NCBI GenBank assembly: GCA_963825345.1
Contig: CAWGSQ010000005.1
Location: forward strand, 258,750 to 322,749
Origin: JACVRW01 sp963825345
GTDB lineage: Bacteria; Actinomycetota; Thermoleophilia; Solirubrobacterales; Thermoleophilaceae
Reading direction: 5' to 3'
DNA: 64,000 nt
Positions within the stretch are counted from its first letter, which is position 1. Each line of letters opens with the position of its first letter. Of this stretch, positions 42,962 to 54,114 are shown one piece after another. Position numbers and translations under genes: made by a program. Under the pieces are notes generated by a model, which did not search any database, was not told the origin of the DNA, and saw only the letters and a list, made by a program, of their open reading frames with translations.

Positions 42962-45900
42962 TTAAGCAACCAGGCGCGAGGCGCCGGTCAGGCCCGCCAG
43001 TTCGGCGCGGCATGCGCCGTCGGCGGACACGCGCCAGTCGGGCCCGAGGAGCAGGCGCCGCTCGCCCACGGCGAGCAGCAGCTCGTGGTCGCCGCGGTGG
43101 TGGTTGACCACCTCCTTCAGGTCCTCGAGGAAGCCCTCGGAGACGCCGGCCGACACGTGGATCGTGAGCCGCTGCACCACGGGCTCGACGGGCAGCGCCT
43201 CGGCCGCCTTCAGGACCTCCTCGGCGCTCGGCTCGAAGGCCTCCACCTCCTGTGCGACCAGCTTGGTCTCGCCCTCCTCCTTGTGGTCCACGCGCCCGCG
43301 CACGATCACGACCTTGTCGACGTCGACCTTGTCGGCGTTCGCGGCGTAGGCCGAGTTGAAGACGAGCAGCTCCACCTGTCCCTCGAGGTCGTCGAGGGTG
43401 GCGAACATCATCGGGTCGCCCTTCTTCGTCCTGATCCGCTTGCACTCGGCGATCATGCCGCCGACGGTGACCCACTCGCCGTCCTTCTTCGCCGCCAGCT
43501 CCGTGAGCGAGCAGTCAACGCGCGCCCGCAGCGCCGGCCGCACCTCCTTGATGGGGTGGCTCGACAGGAACAGGCCGAGCGTCTCCTTCTCCCACTCGTT
43601 CAGCTGCTTGCGGTCGTCCGGGAGCGGCACGATCGGCGGGTCGTGGTGCGCGGCGGCGTCCTCGGTGCCGCCGCCCTCGAGGTCGAAGAACGACGACTGG
43701 CCGCTGCGCGCGTCCTCCTGTGCCTGCTGGCCCGCGGCCTGCGCGCGCGGCAGCGCGTCCATCATCCCGGTGCGCGTGCCCGGCAGGGAGTCGAAGGCCC
43801 CGCACTTCACGAGCGAGTCGCTCGCCTTCTTATTCACGGCCTGGCAGTCCACGCGCCGGCAGAAGTCCCAGACCGAGTTGAACGGCCCCTCCTCCCCGCG
43901 CGCCTTGATGATCGCCTCGACGGCCTGGTAGCCGAGCCCCTTCACGGCGTCGAGCCCGAAGCGGATGTTGCCCTCCACCACCTTGAAGTCGTGCCCCGAT
44001 TGGTTCACGTCGGGCGGCAGCACCTCGATCCCCATGTCCTCGCACTTGGCGACGAAGAACGGCACCTTGTCCTTCGTCGACATCACGGAGGAGATCAGGG
44101 CGGCCATGTATTCGGCCGGGTAGTTGGCCTTCAGCCACGCGGTCCGGTAGGTGATCAGCGCGTAACAGGCGGCGTGACTTCGGTTGAACGAGTAGTCGGC
44201 CGCCGCCTCGTTCACGGCCCAGAGCTCGGCGATCACGGCCTCCGCGGTACCGGTGGCGCGGGCGCCCTCGAAGAAGCGGTCCTTCAGCGCGGCCATGCGG
44301 TCGCGCTGCTTCTTGCCGATCGCCTTGCGCAGGTCGTCGGCCTCGGGCCCCGAGAAGCCGGCGATCAGCTTCGCGATCTGCATCGACTGCTCCTGGTAGA
44401 GGATCACCCCGCGCGAGGACTCGGTGATCGGGCGCAGTCGCTCGTCGGCGAAGTGGATGCCCTCCGGCACGCGCTTGTTGCGCGCGTAGGTGTCGATGTA
44501 GCGCATCGCGCCCGGGCGGTAGAGCGCCACCAGAGCCACGAGGTCGTTGAACTCGTCCGGCTTGACCTTGCGCAGGGCGTCGCGCATGCCGTCGGACTCG
44601 AACTGGAACACGCCCACGGAGTCCCCGCGCGCGAGCATCTCGTAGGTCTTCAGGTCGTCCAGCGGCAACGCCGTCATGTCGGGCCTGGCTCCGCTCGACC
44701 CCTCGATGATGTCGAGCGCCGCCTCGATTACGTCGAGGTTCCGCAGCCCAAGGAAGTCCATCTTCAGCAGGCCGATCTCCTCGATCGGCTTCATCGAGTA
44801 CTGGGTTACCGTGCGGTAGGAGCGCTCGCCGTTCTCCCCTCCCCCGGTCCGGTCCTCGGCGAGCTGGAGCGGCACGATGTCGGTGAGCGGCCGGTCGGCG
44901 ATCACCACGGCGGCGGCGTGGATCGAGGAGTTGCGGACGATCCCCTCCAGGCCCTTCGCGGTGTCGATGATCCGGTGGACCTCAGGGTCCGTGTCGTAGA
45001 GCCGCCGGAGGTCGTCCTCCTCGGCGAGGTACTCGTCGAAGCTCTTCGACCGGCCCATCACCGGCTCCGGGATCAGCTTGGCGACCCGGTCGCCCGCGCC
45101 GTAGTCCATGCCGAGCACCCGGGCGGCGTCGCGCGTGGCCGCCCGCGGGAACATCCGGCCGAAGGTGATGATCTGCGCGACCGACTCGCGGCCGTACTTC
45201 TCCGCGACGTACTGGATCACGCGCTCGCGGCCCTTCACCGAGAAGTCGATGTCGATGTCCGGCATCGAGATCCGCTCGGCGTTCAGGAAGCGCTCGAACA
45301 GCAGGTCGTACTCGAGCGGGTCGACGTCGGTGATCCTCAGGGCGTACGAGACGATGGAGCCGGCCGCCGAGCCTCGGCCGGGGCCGACCGCGATCCCGTT
45401 GTCCTTCGCGAACTTCACGAAGTCCCAGACGATCAGGAAGTAGGCCGAGAAGCCCATCTTCTCGATCACGCCCAGCTCCATCTCGAGGCGTTCGAGGGCG
45501 GCCGCGGGCGGCGGATCGCCGTAGCGCTCGCGCAGGCCCTGCTGGGCCAGCCGGCGCAGGTAGGACTCCTGCTCCTCGCCCTCCGGCGCCGGGAAGCGTG
45601 GGATCAGCATCTTGCCGAGCTCGATCTCGACCTCACAGCGCTCGGCGATCTCGAGGGTGGTGGCAATCGACTCCGGCCACGCGCCGAACTCGGCGGTCAT
45701 CTCGGCCGAGTCCTTCAAATAGAACTCGTTGGTGTCGAACGACAGCTTCGGGTCGCTCAGCGTGCTCTTCGTCTGCACGCAGAGAAGCGCCTTGTGGTTG
45801 TCGTAGTCCTCGCGGCGCAGATAGTGCACGTCGCCCGTGGCCACGAGCGGACGGCCGACCTCCTTCGCCACCCGCACGATGCCCTCGTTGGCCTTGTCCT

Positions 45901-46447
45901 GGGCCGCGATCCCGTTCTTCTGGACCTCGAAGTAGACGTTGTCCGTGCCGAAGACCTGCAGCAGCTGGTCGACGTGCTGCCGGGCCTCGTGCGGGATGTC
46001 GTCCACGATCCGCCGGCAGAAGCGCGATTGCAGGCAGCCGGTGAGGGCGATGACGCCCTCCGAGTAGCGCGAGAGCAGGTCGAGGTCGACGTTCGCCTTT
46101 CCGCGCTTGTAGCCCTCGAGGTAGCCGGCGGAGCTGAGCTTCACGAGGTTGCGGAAGCCGGCGTCACTCGAGGCAAGCAGCGTGAGGTGGTTGCGCTCGT
46201 ACTTGAGGGCCGTGGAGGCGAGGTCGTCGACGAAATACGCCTCGAGGCCGAGGATCGGCTTGATCCCGTGCTTCCTGCAGGCCTTGTAGTGCTCGACCGC
46301 CCCGTTCATCACCCCGTGGTCGGTCAGGCCGAGCGCGGGCTGCCCGAGCGAGGCCGCGCGCTCGGCGAGCGCGTCGATCGGGCAGGCGCCGTCGAGCACG
46401 GAGTACTCGGAATGGACGTGGAGATGGGCGAAGCTCATCCGGGACAC
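42962..46447 (-). CDS. dnaE: DNA polymerase III alpha subunit
   Basis: This is the replicative polymerase, 1161 residues. The N-terminal PHP domain starts FAHLHVHSEYSVLDGACPID with LTDHGVMNG. The polymerase core follows, with the GPGRGSAAGS motif and the catalytic acidic motif PDIDIDFS (about residue 395). Then come the fingers motif SIHAAAVVI, the HhH motif region GLGYQAVEAIIKARGEEGPF and an OB-fold (VTVGGMIAECKRIRTKKGDP). The start could be ATG 46447 or ATG 46438. Size and PHP make it a DnaE1 type. Very secure. Confidence 0.97.
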   Translation of the reverse strand: MSRMSFAHLHVHSEYSVLDGACPIDALAERAASLGQPALGLTDHGVMNGAVEHYKACRKHGIKPILGLEAYFVDDLASTALKYERNHLTLLASSDAGFRNLVKLSSAGYLEGYKRGKANVDLDLLSRYSEGVIALTGCLQSRFCRRIVDDIPHEARQHVDQLLQVFGTDNVYFEVQKNGIAAQDKANEGIVRVAKEVGRPLVATGDVHYLRREDYDNHKALLCVQTKSTLSDPKLSFDTNEFYLKDSAEMTAEFGAWPESIATTLEIAERCEVEIELGKMLIPRFPAPEGEEQESYLRRLAQQGLRERYGDPPPAAALERLEMELGVIEKMGFSAYFLIVWDFVKFAKDNGIAVGPGRGSAAGSIVSYALRITDVDPLEYDLLFERFLNAERISMPDIDIDFSVKGRERVIQYVAEKYGRESVAQIITFGRMFPRAATRDAARVLGMDYGAGDRVAKLIPEPVMGRSKSFDEYLAEEDDLRRLYDTDPEVHRIIDTAKGLEGIVRNSSIHAAAVVIADRPLTDIVPLQLAEDRTGGGENGERSYRTVTQYSMKPIEEIGLLKMDFLGLRNLDVIEAALDIIEGSSGARPDMTALPLDDLKTYEMLARGDSVGVFQFESDGMRDALRKVKPDEFNDLVALVALYRPGAMRYIDTYARNKRVPEGIHFADERLRPITESSRGVILYQEQSMQIAKLIAGFSGPEADDLRKAIGKKQRDRMAALKDRFFEGARATGTAEAVIAELWAVNEAAADYSFNRSHAACYALITYRTAWLKANYPAEYMAALISSVMSTKDKVPFFVAKCEDMGIEVLPPDVNQSGHDFKVVEGNIRFGLDAVKGLGYQAVEAIIKARGEEGPFNSVWDFCRRVDCQAVNKKASDSLVKCGAFDSLPGTRTGMMDALPRAQAAGQQAQEDARSGQSSFFDLEGGGTEDAAAHHDPPIVPLPDDRKQLNEWEKETLGLFLSSHPIKEVRPALRARVDCSLTELAAKKDGEWVTVGGMIAECKRIRTKKGDPMMFATLDDLEGQVELLVFNSAYAANADKVDVDKVVIVRGRVDHKEEGETKLVAQEVEAFEPSAEEVLKAAEALPVEPVVQRLTIHVSAGVSEGFLEDLKEVVNHHRGDHELLLAVGERRLLLGPDWRVSADGACRAELAGLTGASRLVA

Positions 46448-46510
46448 CCGATCCTAAGCACGGATTCGGACGCCGCGGATCGCCATTCCCGCAAATTCGG
46501 GGGACCCGAA

Positions 46511-47326
46511 TCAGCAGCGCTTGGGCAGGACCCTGATGCGCAGCGTGTTCGTCTTCTTGCCACCGATCGTGGCCCAGATGCGCAGGGTCCCGCCGCGCCG
46601 TGGGTTCACCCACGTGCCGATCGCCCCGAGCTGGTTCAGCATCCCTCTGTCCGGCGAGGCCTTCTTGCGGACGCCGGCGCCCCGGGCGAACAGCTTGACC
46701 TGGCGCAGCTCAGGAACCCCCCGGCGGGTCAGGGAAGACGCGCTATAGCGCAGGAAATACTCGAGCTCCGCGTACTGGCCGGCCTGGAGCCACTTGTCGA
46801 CCTTGCTGTTCGGCACGTTCACGCCACAGAAGCCCGCGCGCGTGGTCCGGAAGGACATGAGCTGCGGCGGGAGGTAGAACTGGGCGGTGGTCGAGCTGGC
46901 CTTCGCCGTGTGCTCCACCTCGTGGCCCTCCTCGTTGATGACGGTCGCGCTGCAGGTGACCGTGACCTCGCCGAAGAAGCGGAGCCCCGGCCCAGCCGTC
47001 ATCCCCATCGATCCAGTCGGCGTTGCGTCCTCGGCTTCGAGAGCTTCGCCGTCGTACCCGAAGCGCTTGCCGGTCGGGCTGACGCCGTAGATGCCGACAT
47101 CGACCTCCCGGAGCGCGTCGGGCGGCGCGGCCGGCCCGCAGGACGCGCTCCAGCTCACCGTCGCGCGTCGCGCGCGCGCGCAAAGCCCCGACTGGCTGCA
47201 GTCCTCCACGGCCTTCCCAAGCTCGAGCGTCGCCGTGATGCTCGGCGCGATGTGGTCCGCCTGGGCGGCCGGCGCCGCCACCGCAAACGCGAGCAGCGCG
47301 CATAACGCGACGGCCGAGCGCCTCAT
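46511..47326 (-). CDS. Secreted protein, unknown function
   Basis: The 271-residue protein has a signal peptide (about 1-23, ending AAQA). The mature region is beta-rich and has cysteines at DCSQSGLCAR, SCGPAA, VTCSAT, GFCGVN and at the very C-terminus, consistent with disulfides. The C-terminal half (LRYSASSLTRRGVPELRQVK, then GTLRIWATIGGKKTNTLRIR) reads as an Ig-like or cell-surface beta domain. Its start ATGA overlaps the stop of the adjacent beta-propeller gene. Confidence 0.75.
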   Translation of the reverse strand: MRRSAVALCALLAFAVAAPAAQADHIAPSITATLELGKAVEDCSQSGLCARARRATVSWSASCGPAAPPDALREVDVGIYGVSPTGKRFGYDGEALEAEDATPTGSMGMTAGPGLRFFGEVTVTCSATVINEEGHEVEHTAKASSTTAQFYLPPQLMSFRTTRAGFCGVNVPNSKVDKWLQAGQYAELEYFLRYSASSLTRRGVPELRQVKLFARGAGVRKKASPDRGMLNQLGAIGTWVNPRRGGTLRIWATIGGKKTNTLRIRVLPKRC

Positions 47327-48453
47327 CGGACGACCTTCACCTTCCTGGTCACGAAACGGCCGCCTCCGCCCACGCTCACGGTCACGGCCCTGCCGCCGCG
47401 CCGCAGGCGTGCCTTGCCGGCACGGTTCGGCTTTACCTTCAGGGTCGTCGAGCGCAGCACCAGCCTCTTCGCCTTACCGAGCGGCTTCCCCCGAAGCAGC
47501 AGGGTGGCGGTGACCGTGCACTGGCAGTTCACCTTGACCTTCAGCCCCCTTAGCAGCGCGGCGAGCGCGACCCGCTTAGGAGCGGTAGCCGACAGCCGCC
47601 GGCCGGCAGCCGCCGGGCCCCAGTCAGGCGCCCCGCCCGTCGCAACGAACTCGCTCTGACCCGCGCAGGTGTCGAGGTTCACCGGTATCGCGTAGATGTC
47701 GTTGCCCTGCTGGTAGGCCAGCGTGCTGCCGTCTGGCGACCAGGTCGGTCGGAAGATCGCGCCCTCGCCACCGCTCACGACGCAGCGGAAGACCGGAGGG
47801 GCGGGTGGCGGAGCGTCCAGCCGATACAGCCTGATCGTCGTGCCGTCGGTGGCCGCGAGACGCGTTTGGCCGGCGTCGACCTCGCCGCCGACCAGCGTCG
47901 CGGCGGAATCCTCGAACCAGGTCTGGGTTCCCGAGACTCCGACCGTGTAGATCAGCGTGTCGCCCGTGAACGTCTCCGAGCCGTCGAACATGAGGACCCT
48001 GTCGTCGCCGATCCACGACGGGTTGCTCCAGCCGCCGATATTGAAGATCTCGTCGTTGCTGGTCTGGCGGTCCGAGTGCGACAGTGCCGTGCGCATGCCG
48101 GGCGTGATCGGGCCGAGGTTCGTGTAGTTGTAGGCGACGAGGGCCCCACCGGGAGAAAGCGCCGGCGTGAGTGGTCCGGTGCCGCTGGAGTCGCCGGCCA
48201 GGTTGAGAAGCCGGCCGCTGCGGTCCATCCGGTGGAGCAGCTTGCCCTTCACCGCCACGATCGTGCCGTCGTTCGCCTGGGTCGGCTTGGTGTAGCCGCC
48301 GGAGGTGGTCACCTGGCGCTGGCCCGTCCCGTCCGGGTTCACGACCCAGACGTTGCCGCTCTTCTCATAGACGATCGAGTCGGCGAGCGCCGACGGGGTG
48401 GTCAGGGTCGCCGCAGCCAGCAGAGCCGCGGCGAGAGCGGGGTATCGGCGCAC
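47323..48453 (-). CDS. Secreted beta-propeller (TolB/PD40-like) protein
   Basis: The 376-residue protein has a signal peptide (about 1-24). WD40-like/PD40 repeats characteristic of TolB propellers follow: GNVWVVNPDGTGQRQVTTSG, LTPALSPGGALVAYNYT, ATDGTTIRLYRLDA and FRPTWSPDGSTLAYQQGNDI. The C-terminal ~100 residues are basic and resemble a cell-surface Ig-like domain (LLRGLKVKVNCQCTVTATLL, then GKARLRRGGRAVTVSVGGGG). It is coupled to the downstream 271-residue secreted protein; the two may act together at the surface. Substrate unknown. Confidence 0.8.
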   Translation of the reverse strand: MRRYPALAAALLAAATLTTPSALADSIVYEKSGNVWVVNPDGTGQRQVTTSGGYTKPTQANDGTIVAVKGKLLHRMDRSGRLLNLAGDSSGTGPLTPALSPGGALVAYNYTNLGPITPGMRTALSHSDRQTSNDEIFNIGGWSNPSWIGDDRVLMFDGSETFTGDTLIYTVGVSGTQTWFEDSAATLVGGEVDAGQTRLAATDGTTIRLYRLDAPPPAPPVFRCVVSGGEGAIFRPTWSPDGSTLAYQQGNDIYAIPVNLDTCAGQSEFVATGGAPDWGPAAAGRRLSATAPKRVALAALLRGLKVKVNCQCTVTATLLLRGKPLGKAKRLVLRSTTLKVKPNRAGKARLRRGGRAVTVSVGGGGRFVTRKVKVVR

Positions 48454-48499
48454 GCGGCCAAGCTACCCCAACTTCGCCGCTCTCGCCAATCGGGTTACC

Positions 48500-48666
48500 T
48501 CAGTCGTCGCTCGAGGAGGCCCTGGCCGCGAGCACGCCGGCGGCGAGCACCGCGAACACCGTCGCCGCGGCACCGATCTTCACCTTGTTCTGCGACATCT
48601 TGCGCTTCGCCACGCGTGAGATCACCTGCCACGCGAGCCAACCGAGCACCGTGTAACCCCTGGTCG

Positions 48667-48670
<4 letters not shown>
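48500..48670 (-). CDS. 56-residue membrane protein overlapping argG
   Basis: This short gene runs from ATG 48670 to the stop at 48500; its ATGA overlaps the argG stop. The product has an N-terminal hydrophobic stretch (GYTVLGWLAWQVISRV), a basic linker (AKRKMSQNKVK) and a second helix (IGAAATVFAVLAAGVLAA), ending in SSSDD. It is the last gene of the pheS-pheT-arg block. GAAATVFAVLAAG is compatible with a membrane helix; no family recognised. Confidence 0.6.
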
Positions 48671-49941
<1,271 letters not shown>

Positions 49942-49953
49942 CGCGCGGGCACC

Positions 49954-51102
49954 CTAGTGAAGCACCGCGCCGAGCCGGCGCACGGCCTCGTCCACCTCTT
50001 GCTCGGACACCGTAAGCGGCGGAAGCATGCGAATCGTCTCGGGCCCGGTGGCGTGCACAACCAGCCGCTGGTCGAGCAGCAGCCGGCGCGCCACGTCCGG
50101 GGCCTCGGGCAGGTCGAAGCCGACCATCAGGCCGAGGCCGCGCGGCTCGAGCCCGAGCTCGCGCAGGCCGGCCGCGAGCTGATGGCCGCGCCCGGTCACG
50201 CTGCCCAGGAAGCCGGGCTCGGTCAGCACCTCGAGCACCGCGTTCGCGGCGGCGGCGATCACCGGGCCGCCCGCGAACGTGGAGCCGTGGTCACCGGGCT
50301 CGAGCACGTCCGCCGAGTCCGGGTTCGTAACGCACGCGCCGATCGGCAGTCCGCCGCCGAGCCCCTTCGCCACAGTCATCACGTCGGGAGCCACGCCGAG
50401 CTGCTCGTGGGCCCAGAGGGTCCCGGTACGGCCGTTGCCGCACTGGATCTCGTCGAAGATCAGCAGGGCGCCGTGCTCGTCGCACGCCTCGCGCGCCGCA
50501 TGCAGCAGCTCGGGCTCCAGCGGGTGGATCCCCGACTCACCCTGGATCGGCTCGAGCAGGACCGCGGCCGTGCCCTCGCCCACAGCGGCCCGCAGGGCGG
50601 CGACGTCGTTCCGCGGCACAACCCGGAAGCCCGGCACGAGCGGCGCGAACGGCGCCTGCTTCGACTCCTGCGGGGTGCCGGAAAGCGCTCCCATCGTGCG
50701 CCCGTGAAATCCGCCCTCCATCACCACGAACCCACCGCCCGTGCGCCGCTTGCGGGCGAGCTTGAGCGCGCACTCGATCGCCTCGGCGCCGGAGTTGCAG
50801 AGGAACACACGGCCGCCGAGCGAGAGGTCGGCGAGCCGCTTGGCGAGTCGGATGCCGGGCTCGGTGTAGAAGAGATTGCCCACGTGGATCAGCCGCGCCG
50901 CCTGCTCGCACACCGCCTCCACCACGCGCGGGTGGCAGTGCCCGAGCTGCGCTACCGAGATGCCGGTGAGGAAGTCGAGGTACTCGTGCCCCTCGTCGTC
51001 CCAGAGCCGGGTGCCCTCGCCGCGCACGAACTCCACGGGGTTCCGCGCGTAGGTGCTCATGAGCGCCTCGCGCTCGAGCGATTGGAGCTCGGCTAGGGCC
51101 AC
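49954..51102 (-). CDS. argD: Acetylornithine aminotransferase
   Basis: This 382-residue PLP enzyme makes N-acetylornithine from its semialdehyde. The PLP lysine is in DVMTVAKGLGGGLPIGACV; LLIFDEIQCGNGRTG carries the PLP-contacting Asp, and EGGFHGRTMGALS the substrate loop. The start overlaps argB by 10 bases; a downstream ATG at 51060 (MSTYARNPVEFVRGEGTRLW) could be the true start. Order and overlaps place it in the arg operon. Confidence 0.96.
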   Translation of the reverse strand: MALAELQSLEREALMSTYARNPVEFVRGEGTRLWDDEGHEYLDFLTGISVAQLGHCHPRVVEAVCEQAARLIHVGNLFYTEPGIRLAKRLADLSLGGRVFLCNSGAEAIECALKLARKRRTGGGFVVMEGGFHGRTMGALSGTPQESKQAPFAPLVPGFRVVPRNDVAALRAAVGEGTAAVLLEPIQGESGIHPLEPELLHAAREACDEHGALLIFDEIQCGNGRTGTLWAHEQLGVAPDVMTVAKGLGGGLPIGACVTNPDSADVLEPGDHGSTFAGGPVIAAAANAVLEVLTEPGFLGSVTGRGHQLAAGLRELGLEPRGLGLMVGFDLPEAPDVARRLLLDQRLVVHATGPETIRMLPPLTVSEQEVDEAVRRLGAVLH

Positions 51103-51935
51103 AGCTTCGTGCCGCTTCCCTCGTCGGTGAACAGCTCGAGCAGGAGCGAGTGGGCTTGGCGGCCGTCGAGGATGTGGGCGTTCCCAACACCGGACTCGAG
51201 CGCGTGCACGGCCGCCTCGAGCTTCGGGCGCATGCCGCCACTCACCTCGGCCAGCTTCTCGCGCACCTCCTGCGCGGTCGCCTCCGAGATGCGGCTGTCC
51301 GGGTCGTCGGGATCCGCGCGCCAGCCCTCCACGTCCGTCAGGAAGACGAGCTTGAACGCGCCGAGCGCCTCGGCCACCGCCGCCGCCGCGGCATCCGCGT
51401 TCACGTTGTAAGACCTGCCCTCCATGTCCGCCCCCACCGAGGCCACAACCGGGATGTAGTCCTCCGCGATGTGCAGCAGCACGTCCACGTCGACCGTCTC
51501 GATGTCGCCGACAAAGCCGATGTCGGTCTCGCCCCCGGCCAGCCGCTTCCTCACGGTGAACAGGCGGCCATCGTCGCCACAGAGGCCCACCGCCGGCTGG
51601 CCGTGGCGGTTGATCCCGAGCACGATGTCCTTGTTCTGCTTGCCGACCAGCACCATCTTCGCCACCTCGACCGTGGCCTCGTCGGACACGCGCAGGCCGT
51701 CCACGAAGCGCACCTCCATGCCGAGCCGCTCCATGTACGCGGTGATGTCCGGGCCGCCGCCGTGCACCACGACCGGGTTCATGCCGACGTACTTGAGGAG
51801 CACCACGTCGCGCGCGAACTCCTCTTTGAGCTCGGGGTCGATCATGGCCGCGCCCCCGTACTTGATCACCACCGTCTGACCGTGGAACTCCCGGATGTAC
51901 GGGAGCGCCTCGAGGAGCGTTGCGACATCTCTCAT
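51093..51935 (-). CDS. argB: Acetylglutamate kinase
   Basis: This 280-residue amino-acid kinase carries out the committed phosphorylation of arginine synthesis. I start at ATG 51935 (MRDVATLLEALPYIREFHGQ), where ATGA overlaps the argJ stop. The motifs VVIKYGGAAM, VVVHGGGPDI, YNVNADAAAAAVAEALGA and VFLTDVEGW define the fold. In family members with an N-terminal helix like this one arginine feedback inhibition is usual, but this is inference. Confidence 0.96.
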   Translation of the reverse strand: MRDVATLLEALPYIREFHGQTVVIKYGGAAMIDPELKEEFARDVVLLKYVGMNPVVVHGGGPDITAYMERLGMEVRFVDGLRVSDEATVEVAKMVLVGKQNKDIVLGINRHGQPAVGLCGDDGRLFTVRKRLAGGETDIGFVGDIETVDVDVLLHIAEDYIPVVASVGADMEGRSYNVNADAAAAAVAEALGAFKLVFLTDVEGWRADPDDPDSRISEATAQEVREKLAEVSGGMRPKLEAAVHALESGVGNAHILDGRQAHSLLLELFTDEGSGTKLWP

Positions 51936-53149
51936 GACATGTAGTCCGCGTTGTAGTTGACGTAGTCGGGGCTGAGGTCGCTGAAGAAGACCTCGGTCTG
52001 GCCGCCCTCGCCGGGCATCGTGAGGACGTATTCGATCTCGGGGCCGCTCACGAGCTCCGCCGGAGCGGGCTCGATCACGTCGCCGGCGGACACCACCTGG
52101 TGGCCCTCGATCTCGAGGTCGGCCACGAACGGCTCGCCGGCCGGCCACACCTGGCCCGCCGCCTGGAGGATGCGCCCGAAGTTGGGGTCTCCGCCGTGGA
52201 GGGCGCTCTTCACGAGCGGGGAGTTGGCGATCGACCGCGCCACCGTCTCCACCGCGTCCGGGCGGCCGCTCACCACCACGCGGCCCACGCGCCGCGCGCC
52301 CTCGCCGTCGTGCACGATCTCGAGGGCGAGCTGGCGCAACAGGGCGTCAAGCGCCTCGCCGAGGGCAAGCTCGTCCGGCGACGCCGGCTCGATCCGGACA
52401 CCCGCTGCGCCGCTCGCGAGCGCCACCACCGTGTCGCTCGTCGAGAGCTGGCCGTCCACGCTGATGCGGTCGAACGAGCGCTGCACGCAGACGCCGGTGA
52501 GCAGGTCGAGCGTGCGCTCTTCCAGGGCGGCATCCGTCTGGATGAAGCAGAACATCGTCGCGTAGCGCGGCGAGATCATCCCAGCTCCCTTGGCCTGGGC
52601 CGCGAGCCGCACGGTTCCGGACGGGAGCTTCACATCCAGGCAGGCCCGCTTGGGGGCGGCGTCGCTCGTGAGGATCGCCTGCGAGAAGTCGTCGGCGTCG
52701 TCGCCCAGGGCCGCGCAGGCCGCGCGCACGCCGGCGCTCACCGGCTCGCGGGGCAGCTCGGTTCCGATTACCCCGGTGGAGGCCACCGCCACCTGCTGGG
52801 GCTCCACGCCTAGCTCCTCCGCGGCTGCCGACTGCATCACGAGCGCCGTCTCGACGCCGCGGGGACCGTCGCCGACGTTGGAGCAGCCCGAGTTGGCCAC
52901 CACGGCTCGCAGGCGGCCCAGCTCGGCCTGCCGCGAGACCATCACGGGCGCGCCCACGCGCGCGTTGCTGGTGAAGCGGGCGGCGGACACGGTGTCGGGC
53001 TCGCTCGACGCGACCACGCCCACGTCGAGCCCGGCGGGCTTGATGCCGGCGGCCACCCCGGCCGCGCGGAACCCGGCCGGGAGCCCGTGCGGGTCGAGCT
53101 CGGTCACGTGCTCCGGGGCATCGACCCAGCGTGATCTGAAGAAGGTCAC
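51932..53149 (-). CDS. argJ: Glutamate N-acetyltransferase / ornithine acetyltransferase
   Basis: This 405-residue enzyme recycles the acetyl group in arginine synthesis and may also acetylate glutamate. The precursor self-cleaves before the catalytic Thr198 in KGAGMISPRYATMFCF, where the usual sequence is ATML. NSGCSNVGDG near residue 87 is the oxyanion region, and HGGDPNFGRI the later signature. Start GTG 53149 overlaps argC (GTGA). Bifunctionality is not decided by sequence. Confidence 0.95.
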   Translation of the reverse strand: MTFFRSRWVDAPEHVTELDPHGLPAGFRAAGVAAGIKPAGLDVGVVASSEPDTVSAARFTSNARVGAPVMVSRQAELGRLRAVVANSGCSNVGDGPRGVETALVMQSAAAEELGVEPQQVAVASTGVIGTELPREPVSAGVRAACAALGDDADDFSQAILTSDAAPKRACLDVKLPSGTVRLAAQAKGAGMISPRYATMFCFIQTDAALEERTLDLLTGVCVQRSFDRISVDGQLSTSDTVVALASGAAGVRIEPASPDELALGEALDALLRQLALEIVHDGEGARRVGRVVVSGRPDAVETVARSIANSPLVKSALHGGDPNFGRILQAAGQVWPAGEPFVADLEIEGHQVVSAGDVIEPAPAELVSGPEIEYVLTMPGEGGQTEVFFSDLSPDYVNYNADYMS

Positions 53150-54114
53150 TCGAGCCCCTCCGTCTCCGGCAGACCGAGCATCAGGTTCAGGTCCTGCACC
53201 GCCTGCCCGGCGGCGCCCTTCCAGAGGTTGTCGATCGCCGCCAGCACGATCACGCGCCCCCCAACGACGCTCACGTGGATGCGGCAGCGGTTGGTCTCGC
53301 GCACGTCGTCGGTGCCAGGAGGCTCGGCCGCGAGGTCGATGAACGGCTCGTCCTCGTAGGCGCTCCGGTACAGGTCGAGGACGGCATCCGGCTCGAGCTC
53401 GGTCGTCACGTAGCAGCTCGCGAGCAGCCCCTGTTCAACCGGTACCAGGTGCGGCACGAAGGTGAAGCGGGTGCCCGGGAGCTCCTGCTCGAGCTCGGCG
53501 GCATGCCTGTGGCCCTCGACCTTGTACGCCTGGACGTTCTCGGTCACGGACACGAAATGGGTGGTCTGGGTGGCCTCGCGCCCGGCGCCCGAGACCCCGG
53601 ACTTCGCGTCCACCACAACGTCATCGATGTGCTCGCGCAGCGGCCAGAGCGCCAGCAGGGCGGCAGTCGAGTAGCAGCCGGGAGCGGCCACGAGGTCGGC
53701 GCCACGGATCTCTCCGCGGTGCGCCTCGGTGAGCCCGTAGACGGCCTCGTCGAGCAGCCCGGGCGCCTCGTGGGGCTGGTACCAGCGCTCGTAGCGGTCG
53801 CGGTCGAGGCGGAAGTCGGCGGACAGGTCCACCACCTTCAGGCCGCGCTCGCGCAGCGCCTTCACAACGGGGGCAGCCGCGCGATGCGGGTAGGCAACCA
53901 CCGCGGCCCCGGCGCGCCCGGCGATCGCGTCCGGGTCGAGCTCCTCGAGCTCCATGGCCACGCGGTAGCGCGGGTAGAGCTCGTCGTGGCGGCGGCCCGC
54001 GTCCGAGCGAGCGGTCACGGCCGTCAGCTCGAGCGACGGATGCCTCCGTAGGATCGCGGCGGCCACAGCGCCGCCGTAGCCGGCGGCGCCAATTACCGCG
54101 ACACCGTCAGGCAC
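53146..54114 (-). CDS. argC: N-acetyl-gamma-glutamyl-phosphate reductase
   Basis: This 322-residue NADP-dependent reductase has the dinucleotide-binding N-terminus (VAVIGAAGYGGAVAAAIL), catalytic Cys147 in APGCYSTAALLAL, then DAKSGVSGAGREAT and VEGHRHAAELEQE. The start overlaps the pheT stop by 8 bases. It is the first gene of the arg block. Confidence 0.96.
   Translation of the reverse strand: MPDGVAVIGAAGYGGAVAAAILRRHPSLELTAVTARSDAGRRHDELYPRYRVAMELEELDPDAIAGRAGAAVVAYPHRAAAPVVKALRERGLKVVDLSADFRLDRDRYERWYQPHEAPGLLDEAVYGLTEAHRGEIRGADLVAAPGCYSTAALLALWPLREHIDDVVVDAKSGVSGAGREATQTTHFVSVTENVQAYKVEGHRHAAELEQELPGTRFTFVPHLVPVEQGLLASCYVTTELEPDAVLDLYRSAYEDEPFIDLAAEPPGTDDVRETNRCRIHVSVVGGRVIVLAAIDNLWKGAAGQAVQDLNLMLGLPETEGLE

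Noticed and set aside
42707..47305. A plus-strand open frame of 1532 codons opposite dnaE
   Set aside because: It is antisense to dnaE and is a product of high GC third-position bias; the translation is low-complexity Arg/Leu/Val and matches no family.
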